From Hyphomicrobiales bacterium (GTDB lineage Bacteria > Pseudomonadota > Alphaproteobacteria > Rhizobiales > Rhizobiaceae), in contig UCNG01000006.1 of NCBI GenBank assembly GCA_900473915.1, positions 62,001 to 126,000 on the forward strand: DNA of 64,000 nt, read 5' to 3'. A program made the position numbers and the translations under genes. The notes below the pieces were generated by a model. The model searched no databases. It saw only the letters and a list, made by a program, of their open reading frames with translations, and was not told where the DNA came from. This document shows positions 33,809 to 42,601 of this stretch, piece after piece (position 1 is the stretch's first letter; the number at the start of each line of letters is the position of its first letter).

Positions 33809-33953
33809 GGACTGCTTTCATTCTTGCCCATGCGCATGTCACCAAGGCGTTGGCGCAGCGTCCCGGCTTCTGATACGGACCACTTCAGCACCGCTTCTGC
33901 AGCTATCACATATGAGCCACTGGCAGAACGTTCCGGTTTGCTCCAGCAGGAAA

Positions 33954-33973
33954 GCCCCGGTTGTTACCGGGGC
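33954..33973 (-). terminator. Rho-independent terminator of the autotransporter
   Basis: Perfect 8-bp stem (GCCCCGGT / ACCGGGGC) with a 4-base loop; on the minus strand it is followed by TTTCC. It lies about 30 bp beyond the autotransporter stop. Confidence 0.7.
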
Positions 33974-34001
33974 CTTGATGTGTGTGAGGCTATGTTTTGG
34001 T

Positions 34002-37000
34002 CTACCACTTGACCTTGAAGCCGATATTGCCCTTGAGGGTGTAGCTGTCGGCGAAGTGGTTGAGGGATGTGTTGATGGAGCCTTCGCCATAGAGGGCGTA
34101 TTTGTTGTCGGCCCAGGCATACGTGCCGCCGGCGCCGATGCCGCCCCAGGTGTTGTCGCTGTCTGTGGCCATATGCGTGCCCGCATAGTTCGTGCGGGCA
34201 TTGCCCATCAGTTCCTGATAGAGATTGGCAATACCGTAGACCGACGTGTTGACCATCAGGCCGTCCTCGCCCTTCCAGCTATTGGCATAGTTGGCGGCAA
34301 GGCCGAGACGCGCCGTCAGGCTGTCGCCGTCGCGGTTGGAGATGCGCGCGCCATAGCTGTCATGGAACGTATCGAAGTCGACCGATGACCACATCAGCTG
34401 CGCCTGCGGCGTCAGCGACCAGTTCGGGTCGAGGACGATGCGCTGGCCTGCTTCCAGGCTCAAGGCATAGCCAAAGCCCCGGTTGCCATCTTTCAGCGTC
34501 GGGTTGACCGCATCGACACCAAGGTCGCTGTCATACCAGTTGGCCTGTGCCTGCGCATCGAGATAAAAGCCCGAATTGCCGTACCAGGTCGCGGTTGCAC
34601 CCAGCCCCCAGCCCTGCGTGTCGATGGAGCCAGAACCGTCACCGGTCCGGTTGTCGATGCTGGAATGGGCATTGCCATATTGCCCGGTGATCCCGGCGAT
34701 CAGCCGTCCGGTCTCGTCTTCATAGAACTGGCCGTCAACACCAGCCTGCAGGATGACGGTGTCGATATCCTGATGCAGGTTGCCCGCTGTCGAGCCGTTT
34801 TCCAGACGGTTATGCGCCCCTTCGATACGGCCCCAGACTGCCTTGCTGTCGGTCCCGCCGCTCTGGGTGCCGCTCTGGTTGACAGACAGGCCGCCCAGAT
34901 AACGTTCGCCCACGCGCTGCTGCAAGGTCGGCAGCTTGTTCAACGCCTGCAAGGTCGAAGTGTAGGATTCATAGACCGGAGCAGCCGGGCTGAAGCGCTC
35001 GGGCGGACAGGTGTTGGTTGCGTGGCAGTCCGGATCCGGGCCCGGACCCGGCTTCTCATACTGGCTGACCAGATACCAGTTGCCGTCATCGGGCGTGCCG
35101 GTGCTTCCCTTGCGCAGCGTATAGGCATAGGCGGAATCGGTCATGATCGCCTGCTGGCCGTCCTTGGTGGTGTAATCGCCCAGAAGCGTAAACTGCCCAT
35201 CCGAAGCCCCGCCGACCGAGATGATCTCGATGCCATTGACGGTCTGTGCGCCAAAACCATTACGGTTGGTGATGCCGACCTTGCTGGTGCCCGACGTATC
35301 GCCGCCGACAATCAACCTGTCAGCCAGCGAATTGTCGTCGCCAAGCTCGGCCGACATATGCAGCGTGCCGCCATTGCCGGTATAATCGCCCGACACATTC
35401 AACACCGTGCCGCCGTTGCCGCCGAAGATGACATCGCCGCCATTGGCAAGACTTGCCATCGCCGTGTCGAAACCGCCAAGCTCGATCGAAGCGCCGCTGG
35501 CAACCTTATAGCCGGAAGCCCCCGAGAAGCCGCCTGCAGCGCCTTGCACCAGAGCGCCCCTGTTGACCGCCGTGGTGCCGGAATAGTCGTTCTCACCATA
35601 AAGCACCAGATCGCCATCGCCGTTCTTGGTGATCCCGCCGGCACCGGAGATGATACCGGAGAAGTCGCCATGCAGGGTCTGGTTCAGCGTCAGCGTGCCC
35701 GCGCCAAGCTCGATATTGCCATCGCCGGACGTCTCGCCGACCAGATTGCCGACCGTTTCGTTGAAGTCTGCAAGATCAAGCGTCGCCCCGCCCTTCACCG
35801 TCACAGTACCCGAACCGAAGGCATTGTCGGCAATTCCGGCCTTGGCCGTGCCGCCCTTGACCGTCAGCCCGCCGCTGAACGTGTTGTCGCCAGTAAAGGT
35901 GGTGATGCCGGTGCCGTCCTTGGTCACCGCGCCGATACCGCTCACCTTGTTGGTGAGCGTAAAATCCTGGTCCTTGTTGATGACCAGATTGCCATGGCCA
36001 AACCGGGTGCTGGCGAGAATGATGTTGTCGCTGTCATCAATGCTGCCTCCATCGCCGAGTGTCAGCGTTCCCTGCGTGACCGTCGTGTCACCGCTATAGG
36101 TGTTCTGCCCCGTCAGAATGAGATTGCCCAGGCCGAATTTGTACAGCCCTTCATTGCCCTGAAGAACCGAATTGATCTCGGCGGAAATATTGACGCTGTC
36201 TACCGAACCATTGCCGACGATGATGACCGGATCGCCATCACCGCCAAGCGTGATCGGACCACCGCTCAGCCTGTAGCCGGTATTCATGAACTGCATGCCG
36301 TTGACGCTTGGCGTGAAACCGCCATCAATGACAACATTGCCGCCATTCTGCCCGGTGCTTGGATCATTGGCAAAGACGGCAAAACTGTTATTGCGCCAGT
36401 TAGAGTTCGCTGTCCCGTCAATACCGGTCCAGTTGGTATTGGTACCATCCCATGTGCCGTCACCGCCCTGAATGATACCGTCGTTCTGCGGACCATTGCC
36501 ATCCCAAAAGAAGAAGTCGCGGCCTGCAGTGCTGACGATATTGACCTGGTGTTGGATCGATGTCTGTAACTCGAAGTCGGATGGATCGTCGCCGGCGGGC
36601 ACACCGCCGATGGTCATGCCATTATTGGTCAGATTGCCGGAATAGTTGAAAATGCGATAGACGCCAGCGCCTATCACGCTGTCCCGATCGATATTGAGTG
36701 TTCCGCTGATGGTCAGATCGCCGGTGACATCGAACAGGGCCTGCGTTGATGGCCCGCCATTCAGCGTCACATCGACCTGACTGGTATTGCCAAGTATCAG
36801 CCCCTGTTTGAAGGCTAGCTGCTGCCCCGTCTGGCCGAACAGATTGCCGCCATCGGCAATTGTGGTTGCGCCGCCAATCGTGCCCTCGCCGCCGAGGGCA
36901 GCACCCGAAGCGACATGGACCGTACCGGTGCCGTCGCCAAGCTTGCCGCCGTCAAGGCGCAGCCTCCCGGCATTGACATCCGTATTGCCCTTGAAACCGC

Positions 37001-38846
37001 TGCTGTCGCCCAAAAGCGCCAGCGTGCCGTCACCCGATTTGGTCAAGCTGCCCGAACCAGTGAAGACATTCGACAGCGTAAACACATTGTTGGCATCAGC
37101 AATGTCGAAGCCGCCGCCATTGGTGCCCCAGTTGATCAACTTGGTGGTGCCGTTGAAATGCGTGCCGGTCACCCGCAGCGTGCCGCCATCAAAATTGAGC
37201 GCGCCCGAACCGAGGTTATCTTCCTGCCTGACCGAAATCACGCCAGCGTTAAGATAAGTATCGCCATAGCTGTTATTGCCCGAAAGCACCAGCGTGCCGG
37301 TGCCCATCTGCGTCACGCTGCCTGTGCCGTCGATCGCGCCGGAAAGCGCGGTTGTGCCAGTGTTATCGACCACAAGATCGCCGCCCGTCAGGGCGATATC
37401 GCCAACAATCGCACCATCCGTGGTGCCGTCGCCCAGTTGCAGAATGCCGCCCAAAACCGTCGTCCCGCCCGTATAGCCGTTATCCGCCGTCAGGACCAAT
37501 ATGCCAGCACCGGATTTGGTCAGCGCGCCGCCTGAAGCAAGCTTCTGGCCGACCGTAAACGTGTTGCCCGCATCGGCAATGTCAAACCCGCCGCCCTCAC
37601 TGCCCCAGTTGATCGTGCGGCTGGTCTCATTAAAATCGGTACCGGTGATCTGCAAGATGCCGCCATCGAAATCGAGCGCAACCGTCGCATCGCCAAGGTT
37701 TTTCTCCGAGCCGACCGAAAGCGTGCCGCCATTGATGTTCAGCGTGCCGGTAAAGCCGGAATTATCTGCCGTCAGGCTCGTTAAACCAGCGAGCTGGTTA
37801 ATCGTCCCAACACCGGAAATCGACGGGTCAAATCTATAGTTGGTATCCGTATGATTGAAGTTGATCCTGCCTGTGCCACCAGTGCCGACGCCACCTACGC
37901 CGATGATAACAGACTGGGCCCGCAACTGCCCGGCCCCAGCAGCTGATTCCCCAACAGCACCACCAATATTCAAAGTGCCGCTGCCACCAAGACGTCCCAC
38001 CTCAACTTTACCCTGCCCTTTGTCACCTTGGGTAACAATTGCACCATTACTGATGGTCAACGTGCCAGTTTGTGCGCTCCCTATTTTTGTCTCCGAGCTA
38101 ATGTCAATCCAAGTCGAACCGACCCCGTCGACGACGACCGTGCCGGTAGTGCCATCGATCAAGCCGTCGCCGGTGCCGGTGCCAATTGTAGAATATGGCG
38201 CCACACCACCAAGAGTACCACTGGTTACTGCGCCGCCTCCACGGATGATCAAGGTGCCATACGCTGTTCGCCCACTACTGCGGCCTATCTCCAGCTTGCC
38301 ACTAAGCATCAACGATGACCCTTGTCCGTCGACCGTCACATACCCCTGAGACCCCCGAGTCCCCGAATGACCTATGTTCCCGTCGGTGCCAGAAACCGTG
38401 CCGCCATTTGTAATGTTCAACGTGCCATCGCCGTGGCCAATTCCGACAGACACCCCGTCCCTGATACCCAGAGATGAGCCCGCCCCATCAACAGTAACGA
38501 CGCCGACCCCCCCCCATTTACCTACGCTTGCGGTTGAGCCGCCGACTGAGAGGCCGCCCTTCACGGTGACTTGCGCGCCTGAATTGACATTGAGGGCACC
38601 ACCGTCAGTGCCTCCAACGTTGAGACTGCCATCAACCTGCCAACCTGAATCATGGGTGCCCGGAACAGTCTCTGTCTTGCCGCCATCAATTGTGTAGTCA
38701 GCAGCAAAAGCAGGCTGCACCATGCCTGCGCCGAGCCCCCCGACCACGAGCGCCAGCACGGAAGCGCCTGCGCGCAAGCTGCGTTTGAACGGAACCGCCA
38801 AAGGCGAACGGGTTGACAGTGCTGGCTGTCTCGAACGGTCAATCAT
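34002..38846 (-). CDS. Large autotransporter adhesin (type Va)
   Basis: A 1614-residue outer-membrane autotransporter. The N-terminus carries a long signal peptide ('FKRSLRAGASVLALVVGGLG', cut after PAFA near residue 48). The passenger is a beta-helix with many copies of the autotransporter-associated repeat ('GAGILVLTADNGYTGGTTVL', 'GTGTLVLSGNNSYGD', 'GLGNLILTGQNTYSGDTTVT'). Residues about 1300-1614 form the beta-barrel ('LQQRVGERYLGGLSVNQ', 'YALSLEAGQRIVL'), ending in a strand closed by Trp (FKVKW), as needed for BAM insertion. The start at 38846 follows GGAAGA; ATG 38885 is an alternative. Likely adhesion or aggregation; Brucella has related adhesins. A passenger processing site is not evident. 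Confidence 0.92.
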   Translation of the reverse strand: MIDRSRQPALSTRSPLAVPFKRSLRAGASVLALVVGGLGAGMVQPAFAADYTIDGGKTETVPGTHDSGWQVDGSLNVGGTDGGALNVNSGAQVTVKGGLSVGGSTASVGKWGGVGVVTVDGAGSSLGIRDGVSVGIGHGDGTLNITNGGTVSGTDGNIGHSGTRGSQGYVTVDGQGSSLMLSGKLEIGRSSGRTAYGTLIIRGGGAVTSGTLGGVAPYSTIGTGTGDGLIDGTTGTVVVDGVGSTWIDISSETKIGSAQTGTLTISNGAIVTQGDKGQGKVEVGRLGGSGTLNIGGAVGESAAGAGQLRAQSVIIGVGGVGTGGTGRINFNHTDTNYRFDPSISGVGTINQLAGLTSLTADNSGFTGTLNINGGTLSVGSEKNLGDATVALDFDGGILQITGTDFNETSRTINWGSEGGGFDIADAGNTFTVGQKLASGGALTKSGAGILVLTADNGYTGGTTVLGGILQLGDGTTDGAIVGDIALTGGDLVVDNTGTTALSGAIDGTGSVTQMGTGTLVLSGNNSYGDTYLNAGVISVRQEDNLGSGALNFDGGTLRVTGTHFNGTTKLINWGTNGGGFDIADANNVFTLSNVFTGSGSLTKSGDGTLALLGDSSGFKGNTDVNAGRLRLDGGKLGDGTGTVHVASGAALGGEGTIGGATTIADGGNLFGQTGQQLAFKQGLILGNTSQVDVTLNGGPSTQALFDVTGDLTISGTLNIDRDSVIGAGVYRIFNYSGNLTNNGMTIGGVPAGDDPSDFELQTSIQHQVNIVSTAGRDFFFWDGNGPQNDGIIQGGDGTWDGTNTNWTGIDGTANSNWRNNSFAVFANDPSTGQNGGNVVIDGGFTPSVNGMQFMNTGYRLSGGPITLGGDGDPVIIVGNGSVDSVNISAEINSVLQGNEGLYKFGLGNLILTGQNTYSGDTTVTQGTLTLGDGGSIDDSDNIILASTRFGHGNLVINKDQDFTLTNKVSGIGAVTKDGTGITTFTGDNTFSGGLTVKGGTAKAGIADNAFGSGTVTVKGGATLDLADFNETVGNLVGETSGDGNIELGAGTLTLNQTLHGDFSGIISGAGGITKNGDGDLVLYGENDYSGTTAVNRGALVQGAAGGFSGASGYKVASGASIELGGFDTAMASLANGGDVIFGGNGGTVLNVSGDYTGNGGTLHMSAELGDDNSLADRLIVGGDTSGTSKVGITNRNGFGAQTVNGIEIISVGGASDGQFTLLGDYTTKDGQQAIMTDSAYAYTLRKGSTGTPDDGNWYLVSQYEKPGPGPDPDCHATNTCPPERFSPAAPVYESYTSTLQALNKLPTLQQRVGERYLGGLSVNQSGTQSGGTDSKAVWGRIEGAHNRLENGSTAGNLHQDIDTVILQAGVDGQFYEDETGRLIAGITGQYGNAHSSIDNRTGDGSGSIDTQGWGLGATATWYGNSGFYLDAQAQANWYDSDLGVDAVNPTLKDGNRGFGYALSLEAGQRIVLDPNWSLTPQAQLMWSSVDFDTFHDSYGARISNRDGDSLTARLGLAANYANSWKGEDGLMVNTSVYGIANLYQELMGNARTNYAGTHMATDSDNTWGGIGAGGTYAWADNKYALYGEGSINTSLNHFADSYTLKGNIGFKVKW

Positions 38847-39128
38847 CTTGTCTTCCAAACTTGCTTCAAAAAAATCGATGCGCATGAATGCTCAGCCGGC
38901 AGATGGCTCTTACCGAGCCAACCGTCACCGGCTGCTATGTGCGAAAACATCGCCCCCGCCTGCATCCGCCAGACAAGGCGCGTCATTTCACGCAAGAACA
39001 ATAAAAATTTCTGTCCCGATTTTCAGCTTATACACGCCAGACAATAAATATCAATTAATCAGTACGAGTTCTATTTACGTTGTTGATAAGAATTAGTTTA
39101 GAAGAAGCTAAATTATTTAGGATTACAT

Positions 39129-39157
39129 GATGATAGTTTGATACACTTACTATCATC
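39129..39157. promoter_or_regulatory. Perfect inverted repeat upstream of the autotransporter
   Basis: GATGATAGT (39129-39137), 11 bases, ACTATCATC (39149-39157). It lies 283 bp before the autotransporter start, in AT-rich DNA with no T-run, so it looks more like an operator than a terminator. Confidence 0.4.
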
Positions 39158-39355
39158 GCCTCGCATCAACAGGACTTCAATTTAGGAATTGCTTAAAATA
39201 TGACAGGCAGAGCCGAAGACCCGGTTGCACGAGCATGAGATCAAGATCGCCGCAGTCAATGCGCCGATGCCTGTTGCCCAGTCTCCCGTTCCCTCCGAAG
39301 GTTGGGTTCGCCGCATGATCCTGCGCGTCAAAGCAGGAACAAATGGCCGTCCTTC

Positions 39356-39463
39356 GTTAGAGCGCGTTTCGATCTGATTGGATCAGATCGGCGCTCTAAC
39401 TTATTCAATTTCAAGCATAATCATATCGATCCTCGTTTCACTCCGGTCGGATTATGCTCTAAT
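39356..39463. repeat. Composite palindromic repeat element, about 108 bp
   Basis: GTTAGAGCGC (39356-39365) pairs perfectly with GCGCTCTAAC (39391-39400) around an inner GATCTGAT / ATCAGATC palindrome. The second half has GCATAATC and GATTATGC arms and ends GCTCTAAT. Size and design recall the Bru-RS palindromic repeats of Brucella; the identity is inferred. Confidence 0.55.
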
Positions 39464-39466
39464 TCC

Positions 39467-41521
39467 TCACCGGTAAATATCGTAATTGTCTTCCGGCGGC
39501 AGTTGGCTGCGGCTTCTCGCATAACCATGTCCTGCATAGGTTGCCGCAGCGATGATGCCCGGAGAAAGACAGTCACCGATGCGCTCGACCGTTTCCAAAC
39601 CGTGATCCATCCAGTGATGTTTCAAGGCTACCAGATCGTGCCAGAGCTGATCGTTTGGCAGGCGCGACGTGACCGGAACCAGTATCGCGCAATCGACAGT
39701 GCGGATTTTGCCGGAATAAACGCAGGCAATATCAAGCGCATCCTTCCGGCGTCCAGCAAGCTGATGCAACGGGACAAGCTCGACGCCCCTTTCAATCAGG
39801 CGGCGCTGCACGCGGCCTTGCTCGAGCGTGTGTTCGGTCCAGGGCGCGACAATCGCGGTAGGAGTGACAAAAGTCACGGCTCGTCCCGACGCTGCAATGA
39901 GTTCTGCGAGAACGCTCGCCATATAATAGCGGTCGTCATCGAAGATCACGACCGGCCCATCGTTCGCAAGCGCATCCACGCCGTTTTCGAGCAGCGCGTT
40001 GACGCTGACAATCGCACCCTCGGCGAGATAATCGAGCGGTTCACGATGAACCCGGCCAACTCCATCGTCCCGCCAGCGCGCGCCGGTAGCAATCGCCACA
40101 TGCGGGACGCCGTAAGAAAGAACATCTTCCGCACTAAGCCGGCTATCGAGATAGAGTTGCGCGTTGGGCGCCTGTCGCAACTGGCCAAGACGCCAGTCGC
40201 GCACGCGGCCCCAGGCAGCGAGGCCAGGAAGGCGACATTCCTGCGCAACGCGGCCACCCCATTCCTGTGCCGCATCAGCCAGCATCACATCCGCGCCGCG
40301 CTGCGCCGTGGCTCGCGCCGCTTCCAACCCGGCGGGTCCGCCGCCGATAACGAGTACGGATTGCGGCGCCTCAAGAGGCGGGATAATTTCCGGGTGCCAG
40401 CCCTTGCGCCATTCTTCGCCAATGGTCGGGTTTTGCGTACAGCGCATCGGTGCCACCGTGTTGTCACTGGCCGTGCAGATGTTGCAGCCGATGCACTCGC
40501 GTATGTCGTCGATGCGGCCATCGCGAATTTTCGCTGGCAGGAAGGGATCGGCAATCGACGGGCGTGCCGCGCCTATCAGATCGAAAATGCCTTTTTTGAT
40601 CGCACGCACCATCGCGTCGGGAGACGTATAACGCCCTACCCCCACAACGGGTTTTGAGGTGAGAGGTTTTACAAAGGAGACGAACTCCTCCTGAAAGCCC
40701 TCCTGCGAAAACCGGGAGGTTTGGCTGTCATTCGACCAGTTGGAGAGGTTGACGTCCCAGAGATCGGGTTCGTCGGCAAGCGCCGCTACAACATCGCGCC
40801 CTTCACCATCGTGGGTCAGACCATCGGCGCCCAAAAACTCCTCAACGGCAAAACGCACCGCAATGGCGCATTTATCGCTCACGGCGTCGCGCGTATCAGC
40901 GATTACCTCCCGGAAAAGGCGGAGGCGGTTTTCAAAGCTGCCGCCATATTCATCAGTGCGCTTGTTGTAACGGCTGAGCAGAAAATGCTGCAGCAGGGTC
41001 ATGTCATGACCGGCATAGACATAAATGATGTCGAAGCCCGCGCGCTTGGCGCGCAATGCGGCATCGCGATGCCATTTGCGGAATTGAGCTATGTCGCTTT
41101 TATCCATGGCACGCGCCTGAACCGGATCTTCCACGTCAACCATGATATCCGATGGCCCAATCGGCGAAAGCCGCGTCAAGCGGTTGGCGATATGGATGCC
41201 GTTGTGCACAAGCTGGATCGCTGCGAGGCTTCCCTGTTCATGCACGGCATCGGTCAACTGGAGAAGGCGCGGAATGTCCTTGTCGTCCCACAGCCTGCCC
41301 TGATTGGACGGGGTGATATCAGAGGTGGGGTGGATTTCGGTTTCCTGCGTGGCGACGACGCCCCAGCCGCCCTCTGCCTTCATCCGCCGCATATGGCGGT
41401 CGGCGTCAGGATAGCGATGCCCCATGCCGCTGCAATGCGGCACCTGATAAAAGCGGTTGGGCGCGGTGACCGGACCAATCTTGATGGGTTCGAACAATAT
41501 ATCGTAACGTGGCTCGCGCAT
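39467..41521 (-). CDS. Iron-sulfur flavoprotein of the trimethylamine dehydrogenase / DgcA type
   Basis: A 684-residue oxidoreductase. Residues 1-340 form the FMN-binding Old Yellow Enzyme barrel ('YDILFEPIKIGPVTAPNRFY', 'LLSRYNKRTDEYGGSFENRL'). The 4Fe-4S motif has Cys 343, 346, 349 and 361 ('CIGCNICT'), close to the spacing in trimethylamine dehydrogenase (345, 348, 351, 364). Then comes an ADP/NAD-binding domain ('VLVIGGGPAGLEAARA'). Such enzymes demethylate methylated amines, for example dimethylglycine in Pseudomonas DgcA. The start at 41521 (MREPRYDILF) fits relatives; the frame is open to 41752. Three 8-bp repeats precede it. A divergent BetI-like TetR gene supports an amine or betaine substrate. 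Exact substrate unknown. Confidence 0.82.
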   Translation of the reverse strand: MREPRYDILFEPIKIGPVTAPNRFYQVPHCSGMGHRYPDADRHMRRMKAEGGWGVVATQETEIHPTSDITPSNQGRLWDDKDIPRLLQLTDAVHEQGSLAAIQLVHNGIHIANRLTRLSPIGPSDIMVDVEDPVQARAMDKSDIAQFRKWHRDAALRAKRAGFDIIYVYAGHDMTLLQHFLLSRYNKRTDEYGGSFENRLRLFREVIADTRDAVSDKCAIAVRFAVEEFLGADGLTHDGEGRDVVAALADEPDLWDVNLSNWSNDSQTSRFSQEGFQEEFVSFVKPLTSKPVVGVGRYTSPDAMVRAIKKGIFDLIGAARPSIADPFLPAKIRDGRIDDIRECIGCNICTASDNTVAPMRCTQNPTIGEEWRKGWHPEIIPPLEAPQSVLVIGGGPAGLEAARATAQRGADVMLADAAQEWGGRVAQECRLPGLAAWGRVRDWRLGQLRQAPNAQLYLDSRLSAEDVLSYGVPHVAIATGARWRDDGVGRVHREPLDYLAEGAIVSVNALLENGVDALANDGPVVIFDDDRYYMASVLAELIAASGRAVTFVTPTAIVAPWTEHTLEQGRVQRRLIERGVELVPLHQLAGRRKDALDIACVYSGKIRTVDCAILVPVTSRLPNDQLWHDLVALKHHWMDHGLETVERIGDCLSPGIIAAATYAGHGYARSRSQLPPEDNYDIYR

Positions 41522-41525
41522 GGGC

Positions 41526-41549
41526 ATTGTTCCATTGTTCCATTGTTCC
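41526..41549. repeat. Three tandem 8-bp repeats at the flavoprotein start
   Basis: Three perfect copies of ATTGTTCC (GGAACAAT on the coding strand) immediately upstream of the flavoprotein start. Each unit carries a GGA and, with the next base, an ATG. Such short repeats are prone to slippage. Confidence 0.7.
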
Positions 41550-41799
41550 GGAAAGCGGACCGTGGGGTCCGCCCTCGCCGGCTCATGACTATCGATGGCG
41601 TGTCGGGTGAGGTTTTCAGCTTGGCCGATCGACCGGGAGGCATTGACAGGTTTGCAAGGCAGGGCCGCGACCTTTGCCGCCGCGCATCGCTTCGCACTTT
41701 TACTGAAAATGCTCCTCCGCCTGATCGTATTCCCCTGCTGCCTTGCCGGCACTCTTGTTGGGCAATCGCCTATGCCGGAAGCTATACATATTCAATGTT

Positions 41800-41817
41800 A
41801 TTATGCAAGTGCATAAT
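41800..41817. promoter_or_regulatory. TetR-type operator palindrome
   Basis: ATTATGCAAGTGCATAAT, a perfect 8-bp inverted repeat with a 2-bp centre, between the flavoprotein and the divergent TetR gene. Its size suits a TetR/BetI dimer. Confidence 0.55.
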
Positions 41818-41885
41818 TACGGGCACCGTCCTTGCCTTTGCCGTCATATATGCGACAGATGTAGCCGAAGGAGAATTTGCGCTTC

Positions 41886-42512
41886 ATGACAGGCTTGTTC
41901 AAACGCGCCCCAGAAAGCGAACGCCGCCGCGAGTTGATTGAAGCGACATTGGAATGTATATCCGAGGTCGGCATTCAGGCGACGACCGTGCGTGCCGTTG
42001 CGGCTCGCGCGGGCGTGACAAACGGGCTGATACGCCACCACTTTGAAAACAAGGCCAATCTGATTGTCGCAGCATATCGGCGCACGATGGAGCTGATCAC
42101 GGCCTCCAGCATGGCAATATTGGAAGGGCGAGAGGGGAAACCGCAGCAGCGGCTACTGCAATTCATCAAGGCAACGCTTGAAGGGCAAGCATCCGATGAT
42201 CGGATGCTGTCGCTTTGGGCCACGTTCATCAGCCAGAATCGCGTGGACCCGATGATTATGGCGGTGCGCGATGAAAGCTATGCAAATCTTCGCCGGGCAA
42301 CCGAACCGCTTCTCGCCGAAGTTTTCACTGCCGAAGGGCGCGAATTCTCGTCCGCGGAGATCGAGCGCGCCGCCATTTGTGTCCATGCCATCCTGGATGG
42401 TCTGTGGCTCGAAGCTTGCCTCGATCAGACGCGCAAGAAAACGGATATGTTTGTGCAGCTCGCCACCGAAATGATCGAGAAAGTTCTGGATACTTCTCTT
42501 TCTGACGCATGA
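41886..42512 (+). CDS. TetR-family regulator, BetI-like
   Basis: A 208-residue repressor. The N-terminal helix-turn-helix reads 'LIEATLECISEVGIQATTVR' and 'AARAGVTNGLIRHHFENKAN'; this is very close to BetI-type regulators. The C-terminal ligand domain has 'LSLWATFISQNRVDPMI' and 'AILDGLWLEACLD', also typical of BetI. BetI senses choline; here the divergent TMADH-like gene suggests a methylated amine or betaine signal. The start at 41886 is placed about 12 bases after AAGGAG; TTG 41877 is an alternative. It probably represses itself and the flavoprotein via the palindrome at 41800. Confidence 0.85.
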   Translation: MTGLFKRAPESERRRELIEATLECISEVGIQATTVRAVAARAGVTNGLIRHHFENKANLIVAAYRRTMELITASSMAILEGREGKPQQRLLQFIKATLEGQASDDRMLSLWATFISQNRVDPMIMAVRDESYANLRRATEPLLAEVFTAEGREFSSAEIERAAICVHAILDGLWLEACLDQTRKKTDMFVQLATEMIEKVLDTSLSDA

Positions 42513-42601
42513 TCTGCCTCACGGAAAGCGGCGATGTCACGTTCTCGGCCGCAGTACCTGATGCAAAGCCTAGCAAAGCATAGTCGGCGATAGTCTGCCA
42601 T

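Larger units (their letters stand above)
38847..39466. other. Long upstream region of the autotransporter
   Basis: About 620 bp without a credible gene. From 39050 to 39170 it is AT-rich and contains a perfect palindrome (39129-39157); a palindromic repeat element fills 39356-39463. The autotransporter promoter must lie here, but no box pair is clear. Confidence 0.5.

Noticed and set aside
34665-36569. A 634-codon open frame on the plus strand opposite the autotransporter
   Set aside because: It mirrors the low-complexity, repeat-rich passenger; no ribosome site, and the protein has no recognisable domain. The minus strand encodes a clear autotransporter.
39302-41941. Two long plus-strand frames (451 and 406 codons) opposite the flavoprotein gene
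   Set aside because: They are antisense shadows of a high-GC gene whose minus-strand product has FMN, 4Fe-4S and nucleotide-binding motifs.
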